Source: Flavobacterium sp. ov086 (GTDB lineage Bacteria; Bacteroidota; Bacteroidia; Flavobacteriales; Flavobacteriaceae). From it: a stretch of 64,000 bases of DNA. The position numbers and the translations under genes are program-made. This document shows positions 16,127 through 25,359 of this stretch, piece by piece. The notes under the pieces were generated by a model. That model saw only the letters and a list, made by a program, of their open reading frames with translations. It was not told where the DNA came from and made no database searches. The stretch's first letter is position 1. Each line of letters opens with the position of its first letter. The stretch lies in assembly GCF_900187965.1 (NCBI RefSeq), contig NZ_FZNL01000007.1, positions 66,405-130,404 of the forward strand, written 5' to 3'.

Positions 16127-19100
16127 ATGAAAAAACTATTAGTTAGGAAGCTGAATTTTATTCCTTTACTGTTATGTTTGTGGTTGCCAAATATCAATTT
16201 TGCACAAGCACAAAAAACAATTTCAGGAAAAGTTACTGATGATAAAAATAATACGCTGCCAGGTGTAAGTATTTCTATCAAAGATTCTAAGTACAATGCC
16301 GCAACTGACATTGACGGAAATTATACGCTGGTATATTCCTCAAGTCTTACAGATCCGGTTATTGTTTTTTCTTATATGGGATTCATAGGAAAAAGCGAAG
16401 CCGTAAATAACCGCACAGAATTTAATGTGGTTATGCAGGAAGAAACCAATAAATTGAATGAAGTAGTTATTATAGGTTATGGTTCTCAGAAAAAGAGTAA
16501 CGTTACCGGAGCTATTTCAACCGTTAAAAAAGAAAGTCTTGAAACCAGAGCTACAACAAGTCCGGCCGAGGCACTTCAAGGTTTAGTTGCAGGGGTAAAC
16601 GTGCAAAAAAGCGGTGGTGTTGCAGGAGCTTCTGTAAGCGTAAAAATCCGTGGGGTAAATACCTTTGGAGCGACTGAACCACTTTATATTATTGACGGAT
16701 TTCAAGGATCTATTAACACTGTAAATCCAACCAATATAGAATCTATGGAGGTTCTTAAAGATGGTGCTGCTGCTGCAATTTACGGATCTGTCGCTGCTAA
16801 TGGTGTAATTATCGTTACAACTAAAAATGGTCAGAAAGAAGGCGTAAAAGTAGATTTCAGTTCGTTTTTAAGCATTACAAATCCATCAAAAACATTAGAT
16901 TTATTAGACGCCGATGGGTATCGTACCGTTAATAAAAGAATGTATGATGAATATAACAAATATGCAACGTCACCAAAACCGCTTCCGGCTTATATCACGG
17001 CTCCATCTAATGTAAATACAGATTGGCAGGATGAAGTTTTCCGTTCTGGATTTACCCAAAATTACGGTTTAGGAGTTCAGGGAAGACAAGGTGATTTTAA
17101 ATTTGCTTTATATGGTAATTTAGTAAAGCAAAAAGGTATTATAATTGATAATCAATTTGGTCAGCAAACCGCTAGCGCGCGAGTTAGTTTCAAAAAATCT
17201 ATTTTTGATGTAGACGGAAAGATGGCTTATGTAGGATCGCAAAATGCATTGCCTAACTTTCAGTTAAAAGAAGTTTATACAATGGCGCCTTTGGTTCCGG
17301 TTTATGACGCAACACAACCATACGGTTACGGATTGGCAGACAAAAACGGTTTACCGGCTGCAACAAATCCCGTTGCCGAAGAGCACTTTAAAAAAAGTAA
17401 TGATGTAGGACAGGATTTAACTGCAAATATTGCTATAACAACAAACATTGCACCTTGGATAAAATACAAATTAGCCTATTCTTACCGTGTAAAAAACAGC
17501 CAGCAAACGGCTCATTTTCCACCTTATATTGCCAACCCAAAAGAAGTGCATCTTTATCCAATGCAATCAGAATTGAGAACAACCTGGAACGAGCAGATAT
17601 TAGACAATATTATTACAATTGATAAAACCTTTGGCAAACATGTCTTTGGTTTAATGCTTGGTAACACTTTTAACAGCCAATCATCAAACTGGAATGAGGT
17701 AAGTGTAGAAGGAAAAACAACAGATTATACCGTAGAAGACGGACAATTAGTTTCAGTTGACCGTCCATCTGGATTCCTGGATCCTGGATTTGAAACAATT
17801 GGAGCTGGAAGAGGAGGAACATATACTGCCGATGGTTCAAAATTTCAATACAATCGTGTATCATTTTTTAGCAGGTTAAATTACTCATATAATGATCGTT
17901 ATTTATTGCAAGTAACCGTTAGAAAAGATGGTTCATCTAAATTTGGAGAAGACAGCCGTTGGGGAACATTCCCATCTGTTGCATTGGGATGGAAAATCGA
18001 GCAAGAAGATTTCTTTCCAAAAGATATGATCCTTTCTACTTTAAAATTACGTGCAAGCTGGGGACAATTAGGTAACGAAGCTGCTCTGGGATATTACTCT
18101 GCAAATACGTTAATTAATACAGGCAACTCTTTGCCTTTAGGTTACGTACAAGGAATTGGAAGTAATCCTTGGCCGGGAAGTATTGCAGTAGCATTAGAGA
18201 ATAGAAACTTACAATGGGAAACCACAGATTCTAAGAATATTGGTATCGATTATACCCTTTTAAAAGGTAAAATTAGCGGTTCGATGAACTACTACCATAA
18301 TGTGACTGATAATTTGTTAATTACTAAGAAAATAGCTCCATCTGCCGGAATCGACGATCCAATTCTTAACGTAGGTAAAATTAGCAACAGCGGATTTGAA
18401 TTTGAAGTAAATTACCGTGATAAGATTAATGAATTCAAATACAATGCAGGTTTAAACTTTACAACACTTAAAAATAAAGTAGTAGAATTGGCTAACGAAG
18501 GACAAACTATTTACGGAGAAGGATTGAAATACGGAGACGAACACTTTCCAACTCAAGCTCGTGTAGGAAGTCCAATTAGCGGATTCTATTTATACAAAAC
18601 AGACGGTATTTTCCAATCTGTAGATGAAGTAAATGCACACAGCAAAAACGGTGTTTTATTACAACCAAACGCTCAGCCTGGAGATATTCGTTTCAAAGAT
18701 TTGAACGGCGACGGAGTTATTGACGAAAATGACAAAGCGTACGCAGGAACAGGATTACCAAAATTAGAAGTAAACTTAAGTTTAGGCGCAAGTTATAAAG
18801 GTTTTGATTTCTCTGCTTTAATCGGAAGTGGTTGGGGTAATAAATTATATAACGGAAACAGATATTTCTACGAATCTATGAATTCAGGAACCAATATGCT
18901 GGCTTCAACACTTAATTCATGGACACCTGAGAATCATAGCAACATGCCGCGTGCAGTATTGCAGGATCCAAACGGAAACAGCCGTGAATCTGATCGTTTT
19001 CTTGAAAGTGGAGATTTTATTAGAATGCGCCAAATACAATTGGGATATACTATTCCGAGCAAAATGTTAGGGAAAGCGAAAATTGACAAACTTAGATTTT

Positions 19101-19249
19101 ATGTAAGTGTTGAGAACTTGTTTACCATCACCAATTATTCAGGAATTGACCCTGAATTCTCACGTGAAAAAATAATTGACACAGGTGTAGACCGTTTTGT
19201 TTATCCATTTACAAGATCATTTGTATCTGGTGTTCAGTATATATTTTAA
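16127..19249 (+). CDS. SusC-type TonB-dependent outer-membrane transporter
   Basis: A 1040-residue RagA/SusC protein. A signal peptide (ends NFAQAQ, about residue 29) is followed by a carboxypeptidase-D-like regulatory domain (ISGKVTDDKNNTLPGVSISI), the TonB box region (LNEVVIIGYGSQKKSNVTGA), a plug (ALQGLVAGVNVQKSGG, PLYIIDGFQG, IESMEVLKDGAAAAIYGS, ANGVIIVTTKNG) and a 22-strand barrel that ends in VSGVQYIF. It pairs with the SusD gene 23 nt downstream. SusCD pairs import oligomers too large for porins, often glycans but also peptides. No sigma/anti-sigma pair is adjacent. From context I infer a small glycosylated amino acid or glycopeptide as cargo. Confidence 0.92.
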   Translation: MKKLLVRKLNFIPLLLCLWLPNINFAQAQKTISGKVTDDKNNTLPGVSISIKDSKYNAATDIDGNYTLVYSSSLTDPVIVFSYMGFIGKSEAVNNRTEFNVVMQEETNKLNEVVIIGYGSQKKSNVTGAISTVKKESLETRATTSPAEALQGLVAGVNVQKSGGVAGASVSVKIRGVNTFGATEPLYIIDGFQGSINTVNPTNIESMEVLKDGAAAAIYGSVAANGVIIVTTKNGQKEGVKVDFSSFLSITNPSKTLDLLDADGYRTVNKRMYDEYNKYATSPKPLPAYITAPSNVNTDWQDEVFRSGFTQNYGLGVQGRQGDFKFALYGNLVKQKGIIIDNQFGQQTASARVSFKKSIFDVDGKMAYVGSQNALPNFQLKEVYTMAPLVPVYDATQPYGYGLADKNGLPAATNPVAEEHFKKSNDVGQDLTANIAITTNIAPWIKYKLAYSYRVKNSQQTAHFPPYIANPKEVHLYPMQSELRTTWNEQILDNIITIDKTFGKHVFGLMLGNTFNSQSSNWNEVSVEGKTTDYTVEDGQLVSVDRPSGFLDPGFETIGAGRGGTYTADGSKFQYNRVSFFSRLNYSYNDRYLLQVTVRKDGSSKFGEDSRWGTFPSVALGWKIEQEDFFPKDMILSTLKLRASWGQLGNEAALGYYSANTLINTGNSLPLGYVQGIGSNPWPGSIAVALENRNLQWETTDSKNIGIDYTLLKGKISGSMNYYHNVTDNLLITKKIAPSAGIDDPILNVGKISNSGFEFEVNYRDKINEFKYNAGLNFTTLKNKVVELANEGQTIYGEGLKYGDEHFPTQARVGSPISGFYLYKTDGIFQSVDEVNAHSKNGVLLQPNAQPGDIRFKDLNGDGVIDENDKAYAGTGLPKLEVNLSLGASYKGFDFSALIGSGWGNKLYNGNRYFYESMNSGTNMLASTLNSWTPENHSNMPRAVLQDPNGNSRESDRFLESGDFIRMRQIQLGYTIPSKMLGKAKIDKLRFYVSVENLFTITNYSGIDPEFSREKIIDTGVDRFVYPFTRSFVSGVQYIF

Positions 19250-19272
19250 TTCTATTTAAATAAGACATTATC

Positions 19273-20772
19273 ATGAAAAAGATATTTTTAATATTATCCA
19301 CTATAGGTCTTTTCACTATCACAAGTTGTAGTGATTATCTGGACCAACAATCTCCGGATCAACTTACATCAGAAAATTTCTGGAGAAATAAGGCTGATGC
19401 CGAATCTGCTTTGGCAGCAACCTATTCACAATTAGAATGCGCCGTTGACGAATGGGCTTTCGCCGAAGTAAAATGGCCTGTGGAAGCCTATCGTGAAGAC
19501 CTGAACGAATTAGGAAGTGATGCCTTAAACTACCAAAACTGGGTAGAGCTTTCGACATTTACCTACACAAACGGAAACAGCCAGTTTACCAGTTATTGGA
19601 AAATTAATTACAGAGGAATCAGTAATGCCAATCAGGTAATTGATAAATTGCCACAAGTTCCGGCAGCATCATTAAACGATGCTGACCGCAAACAAATTGA
19701 AGCCGAAGCTCGTTTTTTACGTGCTTATTATCACATGAAATTGCTTCTAAACTGGGATCAAATCTATATTAGAAGCAAATATATTACTAAAGAAAGCGAC
19801 ATAAATATTCCATTATCAACGCGTGCAGCAGCCTGGGACTTTATTACAAGTGAATTAAAAGCTGTTGCTGATGTGCTTCCTGCAAAACAAGCAGCAGACA
19901 AAACTGGTCGTGCAACAAGTGGAGCAGCAAATAGTTACCTTGGATTTGCTTATTTGACAAGAGCTTATGAAGAAACAGCTCAAAAACAGGCATTTTTAAA
20001 CGAAGCGCTTACAGCACTTAACAAAGTACAAGGATATGAGTTAGTGAAAGATTATGTTTCTATGTTTGACGGAACTACAAAAAACACCAAAGAATCAATC
20101 TTCGAATTGCAATTCTCTGAAACTACAGCAAACGGAGCCTCCTATCGTAATGCACTTCACTACTGGATGGCATCATCTGAACTTGGAGGCTGGGATGAAA
20201 TTCTTCCGAGTGCAATGTTAGTAAACGAATTCAAAAAAGAAGGAAAAATTGCCACTACAGGAAATTATGATACACGTCTTTACAGCACAATTTTCTTCAA
20301 AGACCCTTATTTCAATGATCCAAATAACCCATTGGTATTAGGAACAACTTATGATGAAAAATTTGGAGATACAAATAAACCTGTTTACCGCAGATACATA
20401 CCAAGTACTCAGGAAAAAATGAATCAGGAGTTTACCGCAATCAATATTCCGTTAATGAGATATGCAAATGTATTATTGATGCAAGCCGAAGTATTGAACG
20501 AATTAGGACGTACAACAGAAGCGATTCCATATATTGATAAAGTTCGTGCAAGAGCAGATATGCCGGGAATGACAGGAACAACTGCAGCAGAAGTAAAAGC
20601 ACAAATCGAGCACGAAAGAATCCTGGAATTTCCTCTTGAAAACTACCGTTTTTACGATTTACGTCGTTGGGGAAAAACAAAAGCTGCTCTTGATGCCGTT
20701 GGACGTACAGGTTTTGATGCATCAAAAAACAACTTTTACCCAATTCCATTGACAGAAATACAAGCGCATTAA
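19273..20772 (+). CDS. SusD-family substrate-binding lipoprotein
   Basis: A 499-residue SusD/RagB protein. Signal and lipobox are MKKIFLILSTIGLFTITSC with C19 as the lipidated residue. Family marks include DYLDQQSPDQLTSENFWRN near the mature N terminus, the TPR helices around ARFLRAYYHMKLLLNWD, and the C-terminal ERILEFPLENYRFYDLRRWG followed by FYPIPLTEIQAH. It should sit as the lid of the SusC barrel at the cell surface. The gene is 23 nt after susC; 193 nt with a palindrome (20805-20890) separate it from the GH63-like gene. Confidence 0.92.
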   Translation: MKKIFLILSTIGLFTITSCSDYLDQQSPDQLTSENFWRNKADAESALAATYSQLECAVDEWAFAEVKWPVEAYREDLNELGSDALNYQNWVELSTFTYTNGNSQFTSYWKINYRGISNANQVIDKLPQVPAASLNDADRKQIEAEARFLRAYYHMKLLLNWDQIYIRSKYITKESDINIPLSTRAAAWDFITSELKAVADVLPAKQAADKTGRATSGAANSYLGFAYLTRAYEETAQKQAFLNEALTALNKVQGYELVKDYVSMFDGTTKNTKESIFELQFSETTANGASYRNALHYWMASSELGGWDEILPSAMLVNEFKKEGKIATTGNYDTRLYSTIFFKDPYFNDPNNPLVLGTTYDEKFGDTNKPVYRRYIPSTQEKMNQEFTAINIPLMRYANVLLMQAEVLNELGRTTEAIPYIDKVRARADMPGMTGTTAAEVKAQIEHERILEFPLENYRFYDLRRWGKTKAALDAVGRTGFDASKNNFYPIPLTEIQAH

Positions 20773-20804
20773 TCAGTAAAAAAAGAATTCAATTAAAGTT
20801 TTTT

Positions 20805-20890
20805 TCGCCACGAATTCCACGAATCTCCACTAATTTATTAAGTTGATTATTTTTATAATAATTCGTGATAATTTGTGGAATTCGTGGCGA
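20805..20890. repeat. CCACGAATTCCAC palindromic element (family C, copy 1)
   Basis: Arms TCGCCACGAATTCCAC (20805-20820) and its exact complement (20875-20890). Copy 2 is at 25166-25250. The two copies flank the GH63-like and GH42 genes. Confidence 0.85.
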
Positions 20891-20965
20891 ACTTTTTTCT
20901 AAATCTGCGTGAAAAATAGTAGTATATTATATCCAATTAAAAACACATCATAAAAACAAAATAAC

Positions 20966-22972
20966 ATGGGCAAAAAGAAAATATTTTTCGTTCTTGCATC
21001 CTTTATTATAATACAATGCGGCTGGTCCCAAAAGAGTTTTCCAAACTTAGAATCGGGCAAAAACAGTATCAATTACAAAGGAAACCCAAAAAATGCAACA
21101 GACAGAACTCCATTAGTATTTTCAGATAAAGGAGCATGGTTTGCTTTCGGATTCTTAGACGGATCAGAAGTTCAGGCGGGATTTTCAGGACCATTTTTAA
21201 TGACAGAACAAAACGGCGTTTGGCTAAGTCCATCGTTTGTTTCGTTACAGCTAAAAGACGAAAATAAGCAAGAAGTCATTAATTGGAAAACGTCATTAGT
21301 TGCTCAAAACAGCTACAACAGCCATTTAGAACAAGAATTTAAAAATGAAAAAGTAGAGATAAAACAACAGTTAGTTTTTTTATCAGCACATTCGGCATTA
21401 CAAAAAACAAGTATTACCAACAAATCAGGAAAAGCAATCACAATTTTTCCTTCGTATGATTCGAATATTTTTTTAGATGATTTACAATTGTCTAAAGAAG
21501 GAAAAGGTTTAAAAATCATTTCTTCAAAAACTACTGCGACAGGTTATATTCAGTTTTTGAACAGCAATCCAGAAATCGAAATTACAAAACAAGGTTATAA
21601 AGCGCAGACAGAAAAATTGGTATTAAAACCAAATGAAACTAAAGAAATTGTAGTTGCTCATACCTTTATTTTTGCTCAATATTCATGGAAGAATGAAAAT
21701 GCAGTACTTGCAAAAACTACCTTCAACACGTTATTAAACAACACACAAAAAGAAAAAGAAAAGCAATTGGCACAATTAATTGCCAGAAAGAAAAGTATTT
21801 ACAAAGACGCCGTTTATTCTGATTTGATTGCAAAACTACTATTGACATTACAAAACAATACCAGAATTGCAGCAGAAGGATTAAAACACGGCGGACTTTT
21901 TCCGAGTTACAACTACGAATGGTTTCATGGTTTTTGGGCTTGGGATAGCTGGAAACATGCTGTTGCTGTCGCCAATTATGATTCGGAATTAGCAAAAGAT
22001 CAAATGCGTGCTTTATTCGATTACCAGGAACCAAACGGATTTATTCCGGATTGTATTTACAGAAATAATCTTCTGGAAGAAAACAATTATCGAAACACAA
22101 AAGCGCCGCTTGCAGCCTGGGCAATCTGGAAAATTTATGAAAAAACAAAAGACGTTAATTTCATAAAAGAGTTTTATCCAAAACTGAAATTATATCACAA
22201 TTGGTGGTACAAAGAACGTGATCACGATCAAGATGGTTTATGCGAATTTGGATCAACAGACGCAACGTTGATTGCAGCAAAATGGGAAAGCGGAATGGAT
22301 AATGCCGTTCGTTTTGATGATAGTAAAATCCTGAAAAACGGAGAGAAAGCCTATTCATTAGATCAGGAAAGTGTTGATTTAAATTCGTTTTTATTTGCTG
22401 AGAAAAACTATCTGAACAAAATGGCAGCAGTTTTAAAACTAACCGAAGAAGCTAAAAAATGGAAAGACGAAAGTGTAAACTTAAAAGCTAAAATTCAAAC
22501 TCAGTTTTGGGATGCTGAAACAAGCTGGTTTTACGACACCACAATCGACGGAAAAACATTGATAAAAGCAATGGGCTGTGAAGGATATTTGCCAATTTGG
22601 GCAGAAGCAGCGACACCCGAACAAGTCAAAGCAGCAAAAGCAAATATGATGGACACAAATTCTTTAAACACTTTTGTTCCTTTACCTACATTGGCAGCAA
22701 ATCACCCTAAATTTAAACCGGAAGGTGGCTATTGGAGAGGTCCGGTTTGGTTAGATCAAAGTTATTTTGGAATAAACGGATTAGAGAAATACGGTTACAA
22801 CACCGAAGCAAACGAGTTAGCACACAAACTAATTTATAATGCCGAAGGAGTTTTAGACAAAGGCACCTCTATTAGAGAAAACTATCAGCCCGTTACCGGA
22901 AAAGGATTAGAAGCCTTTAACTTTAGCTGGTCAGCCTCTCATTATCTAATGCTGCTTTTAGAAGATAAATAG
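20966..22972 (+). CDS. GH63-like (YgjK-type) exo-alpha-glucosidase, exported
   Basis: A 668-residue (alpha/alpha)6-barrel glycosidase with a signal peptide (MGKKKIFFVLASFIIIQCGWSQ). Residues about 25-260 form a beta-sandwich; the barrel follows, with FHGFWAWDSWKHAVA, FGSTDATLIAAKWESGMDNA, GGYWRGPVWLDQSYFGINGL and IRENYQPVTGKG. By analogy to GH63 the acid is D445 in ESGMD and the base E638 in REN. GH63 contains eukaryotic processing glucosidase I, which cuts alpha-1,2-linked glucose, and E. coli YgjK, which I recall accommodating glucosyl-galactose. It is followed after 46 nt by the GH42 gene. Collagen carries Glc-alpha-1,2-Gal on hydroxylysine, so a cut at that glucose is an attractive hypothesis. 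GH37/trehalase-like assignment is the alternative. Confidence 0.75.
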   Translation: MGKKKIFFVLASFIIIQCGWSQKSFPNLESGKNSINYKGNPKNATDRTPLVFSDKGAWFAFGFLDGSEVQAGFSGPFLMTEQNGVWLSPSFVSLQLKDENKQEVINWKTSLVAQNSYNSHLEQEFKNEKVEIKQQLVFLSAHSALQKTSITNKSGKAITIFPSYDSNIFLDDLQLSKEGKGLKIISSKTTATGYIQFLNSNPEIEITKQGYKAQTEKLVLKPNETKEIVVAHTFIFAQYSWKNENAVLAKTTFNTLLNNTQKEKEKQLAQLIARKKSIYKDAVYSDLIAKLLLTLQNNTRIAAEGLKHGGLFPSYNYEWFHGFWAWDSWKHAVAVANYDSELAKDQMRALFDYQEPNGFIPDCIYRNNLLEENNYRNTKAPLAAWAIWKIYEKTKDVNFIKEFYPKLKLYHNWWYKERDHDQDGLCEFGSTDATLIAAKWESGMDNAVRFDDSKILKNGEKAYSLDQESVDLNSFLFAEKNYLNKMAAVLKLTEEAKKWKDESVNLKAKIQTQFWDAETSWFYDTTIDGKTLIKAMGCEGYLPIWAEAATPEQVKAAKANMMDTNSLNTFVPLPTLAANHPKFKPEGGYWRGPVWLDQSYFGINGLEKYGYNTEANELAHKLIYNAEGVLDKGTSIRENYQPVTGKGLEAFNFSWSASHYLMLLLEDK

Positions 22973-23018
22973 TTAAACTAATTATCTAAATTTGATTAAC
23001 ACAATAATATTACAAAGT

Positions 23019-25154
23019 ATGTTCTACCAAAAGATATCGCTTATAAAAATAGTAGTAACAGGATTGCTTATTGCCAATTGCAATATCACGCCTGTTTTTG
23101 CTCAAAGCAAAAAAACAACTGCGACAGAAAAGAAAGATCCACAGCGTTTTTTCTCAAAGCCTGATTTAATGCAAATCGGGGTGTATTATTATCCGGAGCA
23201 ATGGCCGAGAGAACAATGGGAACGTGATTTAAAAAATATTAAAAAATTAGGATTCGAATTTACGCATTTTGCCGAGTTTGCCTGGACTTATATGGAACCT
23301 GAAGAGGGGAAATATGATTTTAAATGGCTGGACGATGCTTTGGCTATAGCCGAAAAACAAGGCTTAAAAGTAATTCTTTGCACACCAACACCAACGCCTC
23401 CGGCCTGGATGGGAGATAAGTATCCTGAGATTTATCTAGTTGATGCCAGCGGACGACGCAGAGAACATGGCAACAGAGCAAATGTGTCGATAACAAATGA
23501 AAAGTACAGAGAATTTACAGATCAGATTGTAGCAGAACTGGGGAAAAGATATGGTAAGAATAAAAATATCATGGGCTGGCAAATTGACAATGAACCTTTA
23601 GGAACTGCTGATTTTAGCCCTTCTGCCCGCAAAGCATTTCAAATTTGGCTTAAAGCCAAATACGTAACAATCGAAAAGCTGAATACAGAATGGGTTGGGA
23701 ATTTCTGGAGTACACGCTACAATAATTTCGAGCAGATAGTTTTGCCAAATGCCGAAATGTATTTTGAAGACAAATTAAGTCCGCATGCAGTTTTAGATTT
23801 TAAAAGATTTACTTCTGAAGCACAAGGCGAATATCTAAACAGACAAGCTGAAATTCTTCGTAAATACATTGATCCAAAACAATGGATTACAACAAACTTT
23901 ACCAATGTAATTTACGACGCTGATCCAAGAAATGCTAACAAAATGGATTTTGTAACCTATACGATGTACCCTGTAAGCGGGCAAAATCCTTTAGGCAGAG
24001 ATAGTTTTAGAATGGGATCTCCAAGTAAAATTTCGGAAGCAAATGATTACTACAGATCAATAAGCGGTGTAACTGGTGTTATGGAATTGCAGCCGGGACA
24101 AGTAAACTGGGCAGGCATAAATCCGCAATTACTTCCGGGAACGGTTCACATGTGGATTTCGCAAGCGTTTGGCGGAGGTTGTTCTTTTACTTGCACCTAC
24201 AGATACAGACATCCGCTTGGAAGCAGTGAAATGTATCACGACGGAATCGTAGGAACCGATGGTGTAACACTTTCTCAAGGCGGAAAAGAGTTTGTACAAT
24301 CTATCGAAGACATGAAATTGCTTCGTAAAGAATACAATCCGAAAGCAGTAATTCCGGAGAATCTTTCTAAAAGAAAAACAGGATTTTTATGGAGTCATGA
24401 AAATCTTTGGGATCTGGAAAACCAAAAGCAAACTAAATTTTGGAACACCTGGAGACATAGAAATACGTACACGTCAGCCGTAAAATCAACCGGTGCGCCA
24501 ATGGATTTTATTACAGAAGAAGATGATTTTTCTGCTTATCCATTTATCGTTGCTCCGGCTTACCAGCTTGTAGATCAGAAATTGATAGACAAATGGACTA
24601 AATATGTAGAAAACGGAGGAAATTTAATTCTTTCTTGCCGTACGGGTCAAAAAGATAAAAACGGACACTTCTTTGAGGCCAATTGGAGTGCGCCAATCGT
24701 GCCTTTAATTGGTGCCGATGTAGAATTTTTTGATATGCTTGTAGATGATGTAAACGGAACAATCAATGCCGGAACAAACACCTATAAATGGAATACCTGG
24801 GCAGATGTTTTAAACCCGAAATCGGGAACAGAAGTTTTGGCAACCTTTGCAGATCAGTTTTATAAAGGTAAAGCAGCAGCGATTACCAGAAAACTAGGCA
24901 AAGGAACAATTACCTATATTGGCGTAGAAAGTAAAGACGGAAACTTAGAAAGAGAAGTGGTTCGAACAATTTATGAACGTGCAAAAGTTGCAATCGAAGA
25001 CTTGCCAAAAGGAGTTTATGTAGAATGGAGAGATGGTTTTTATGTAGGCGTAAATTATACAAATGAGCCTGTAAACTTACCAGTTCCTGCAGGAAGCAAA
25101 ATACTTGTTGGACAAAATCCTTTGCAGCCGGCGCAGGCAATTATTTGGAAATAA
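23019..25154 (+). CDS. GH42 beta-galactosidase, exported
   Basis: A 711-residue GH42 enzyme from the ATG at 23019; a longer frame from 22992 would need TTG and a worse leader. The signal peptide ends at PVFAQ. The TIM barrel opens with MQIGVYYYPEQWPREQWERD, followed by AWTYMEPEEGKYDF and PPAWMGDKYPEIYLVD. The acid/base is E192 in GWQIDNEPL and the nucleophile E356 in GVMELQPGQVNWAG. A trimerisation-like domain (SAVKSTGAPMDFI, LILSCRTGQKD) and a C-terminal beta domain follow. GH42 enzymes release terminal beta-linked galactose. Here it directly follows a GH63-like glucosidase, and the galactose of collagen is beta-linked to the hydroxylysine oxygen, so Gal-hydroxylysine is a plausible substrate. 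Confidence 0.88.
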   Translation: MFYQKISLIKIVVTGLLIANCNITPVFAQSKKTTATEKKDPQRFFSKPDLMQIGVYYYPEQWPREQWERDLKNIKKLGFEFTHFAEFAWTYMEPEEGKYDFKWLDDALAIAEKQGLKVILCTPTPTPPAWMGDKYPEIYLVDASGRRREHGNRANVSITNEKYREFTDQIVAELGKRYGKNKNIMGWQIDNEPLGTADFSPSARKAFQIWLKAKYVTIEKLNTEWVGNFWSTRYNNFEQIVLPNAEMYFEDKLSPHAVLDFKRFTSEAQGEYLNRQAEILRKYIDPKQWITTNFTNVIYDADPRNANKMDFVTYTMYPVSGQNPLGRDSFRMGSPSKISEANDYYRSISGVTGVMELQPGQVNWAGINPQLLPGTVHMWISQAFGGGCSFTCTYRYRHPLGSSEMYHDGIVGTDGVTLSQGGKEFVQSIEDMKLLRKEYNPKAVIPENLSKRKTGFLWSHENLWDLENQKQTKFWNTWRHRNTYTSAVKSTGAPMDFITEEDDFSAYPFIVAPAYQLVDQKLIDKWTKYVENGGNLILSCRTGQKDKNGHFFEANWSAPIVPLIGADVEFFDMLVDDVNGTINAGTNTYKWNTWADVLNPKSGTEVLATFADQFYKGKAAAITRKLGKGTITYIGVESKDGNLEREVVRTIYERAKVAIEDLPKGVYVEWRDGFYVGVNYTNEPVNLPVPAGSKILVGQNPLQPAQAIIWK

Positions 25155-25165
25155 AAGTAAAAAGT

Positions 25166-25250
25166 TTGCCACGAATTCCACGAATTTTCACTAATTACTA
25201 TGCGGATACAATTTTAAAAAATTCGTGCTCATTTGTGGAATTCGTGGCAA
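25166..25250. repeat. CCACGAATTCCAC palindromic element (family C, copy 2)
   Basis: Arms TTGCCACGAATTCCAC (25166-25181) and its exact complement (25235-25250). Starts 12 nt after the GH42 stop. Confidence 0.85.
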
Positions 25251-25260
25251 AAAAAACAGT

Positions 25261-25331
25261 TCCTGCAAGGTTTTCGAAACCTTGTAAGTATAGTTAAGAA
25301 ACCTACAAGGTCAGAAAAAGACCTTGCAGGA
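25261..25331. repeat. CCTGCAAGG palindromic element (family B)
   Basis: Outer arms TCCTGCAAGGT (25261-25271) and its complement (25321-25331) with a second inner pair. The possible TTG start at 25324 of the next gene lies inside this element, which argues for the ATG at 25360. Confidence 0.75.
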
Positions 25332-25359
25332 TTACGTAAACAGACAAAAAAAATTAACA

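Noticed and set aside
22992..23018. Longer GH42 start at 22992
   Set aside because: It needs a TTG codon; the ATG at 23019 gives a clean signal peptide.
25324..25359. Longer kinase/phospho-lyase start at 25324
   Set aside because: It is a TTG inside an intergenic palindrome; the ATG at 25360 fits the kinase domain start.
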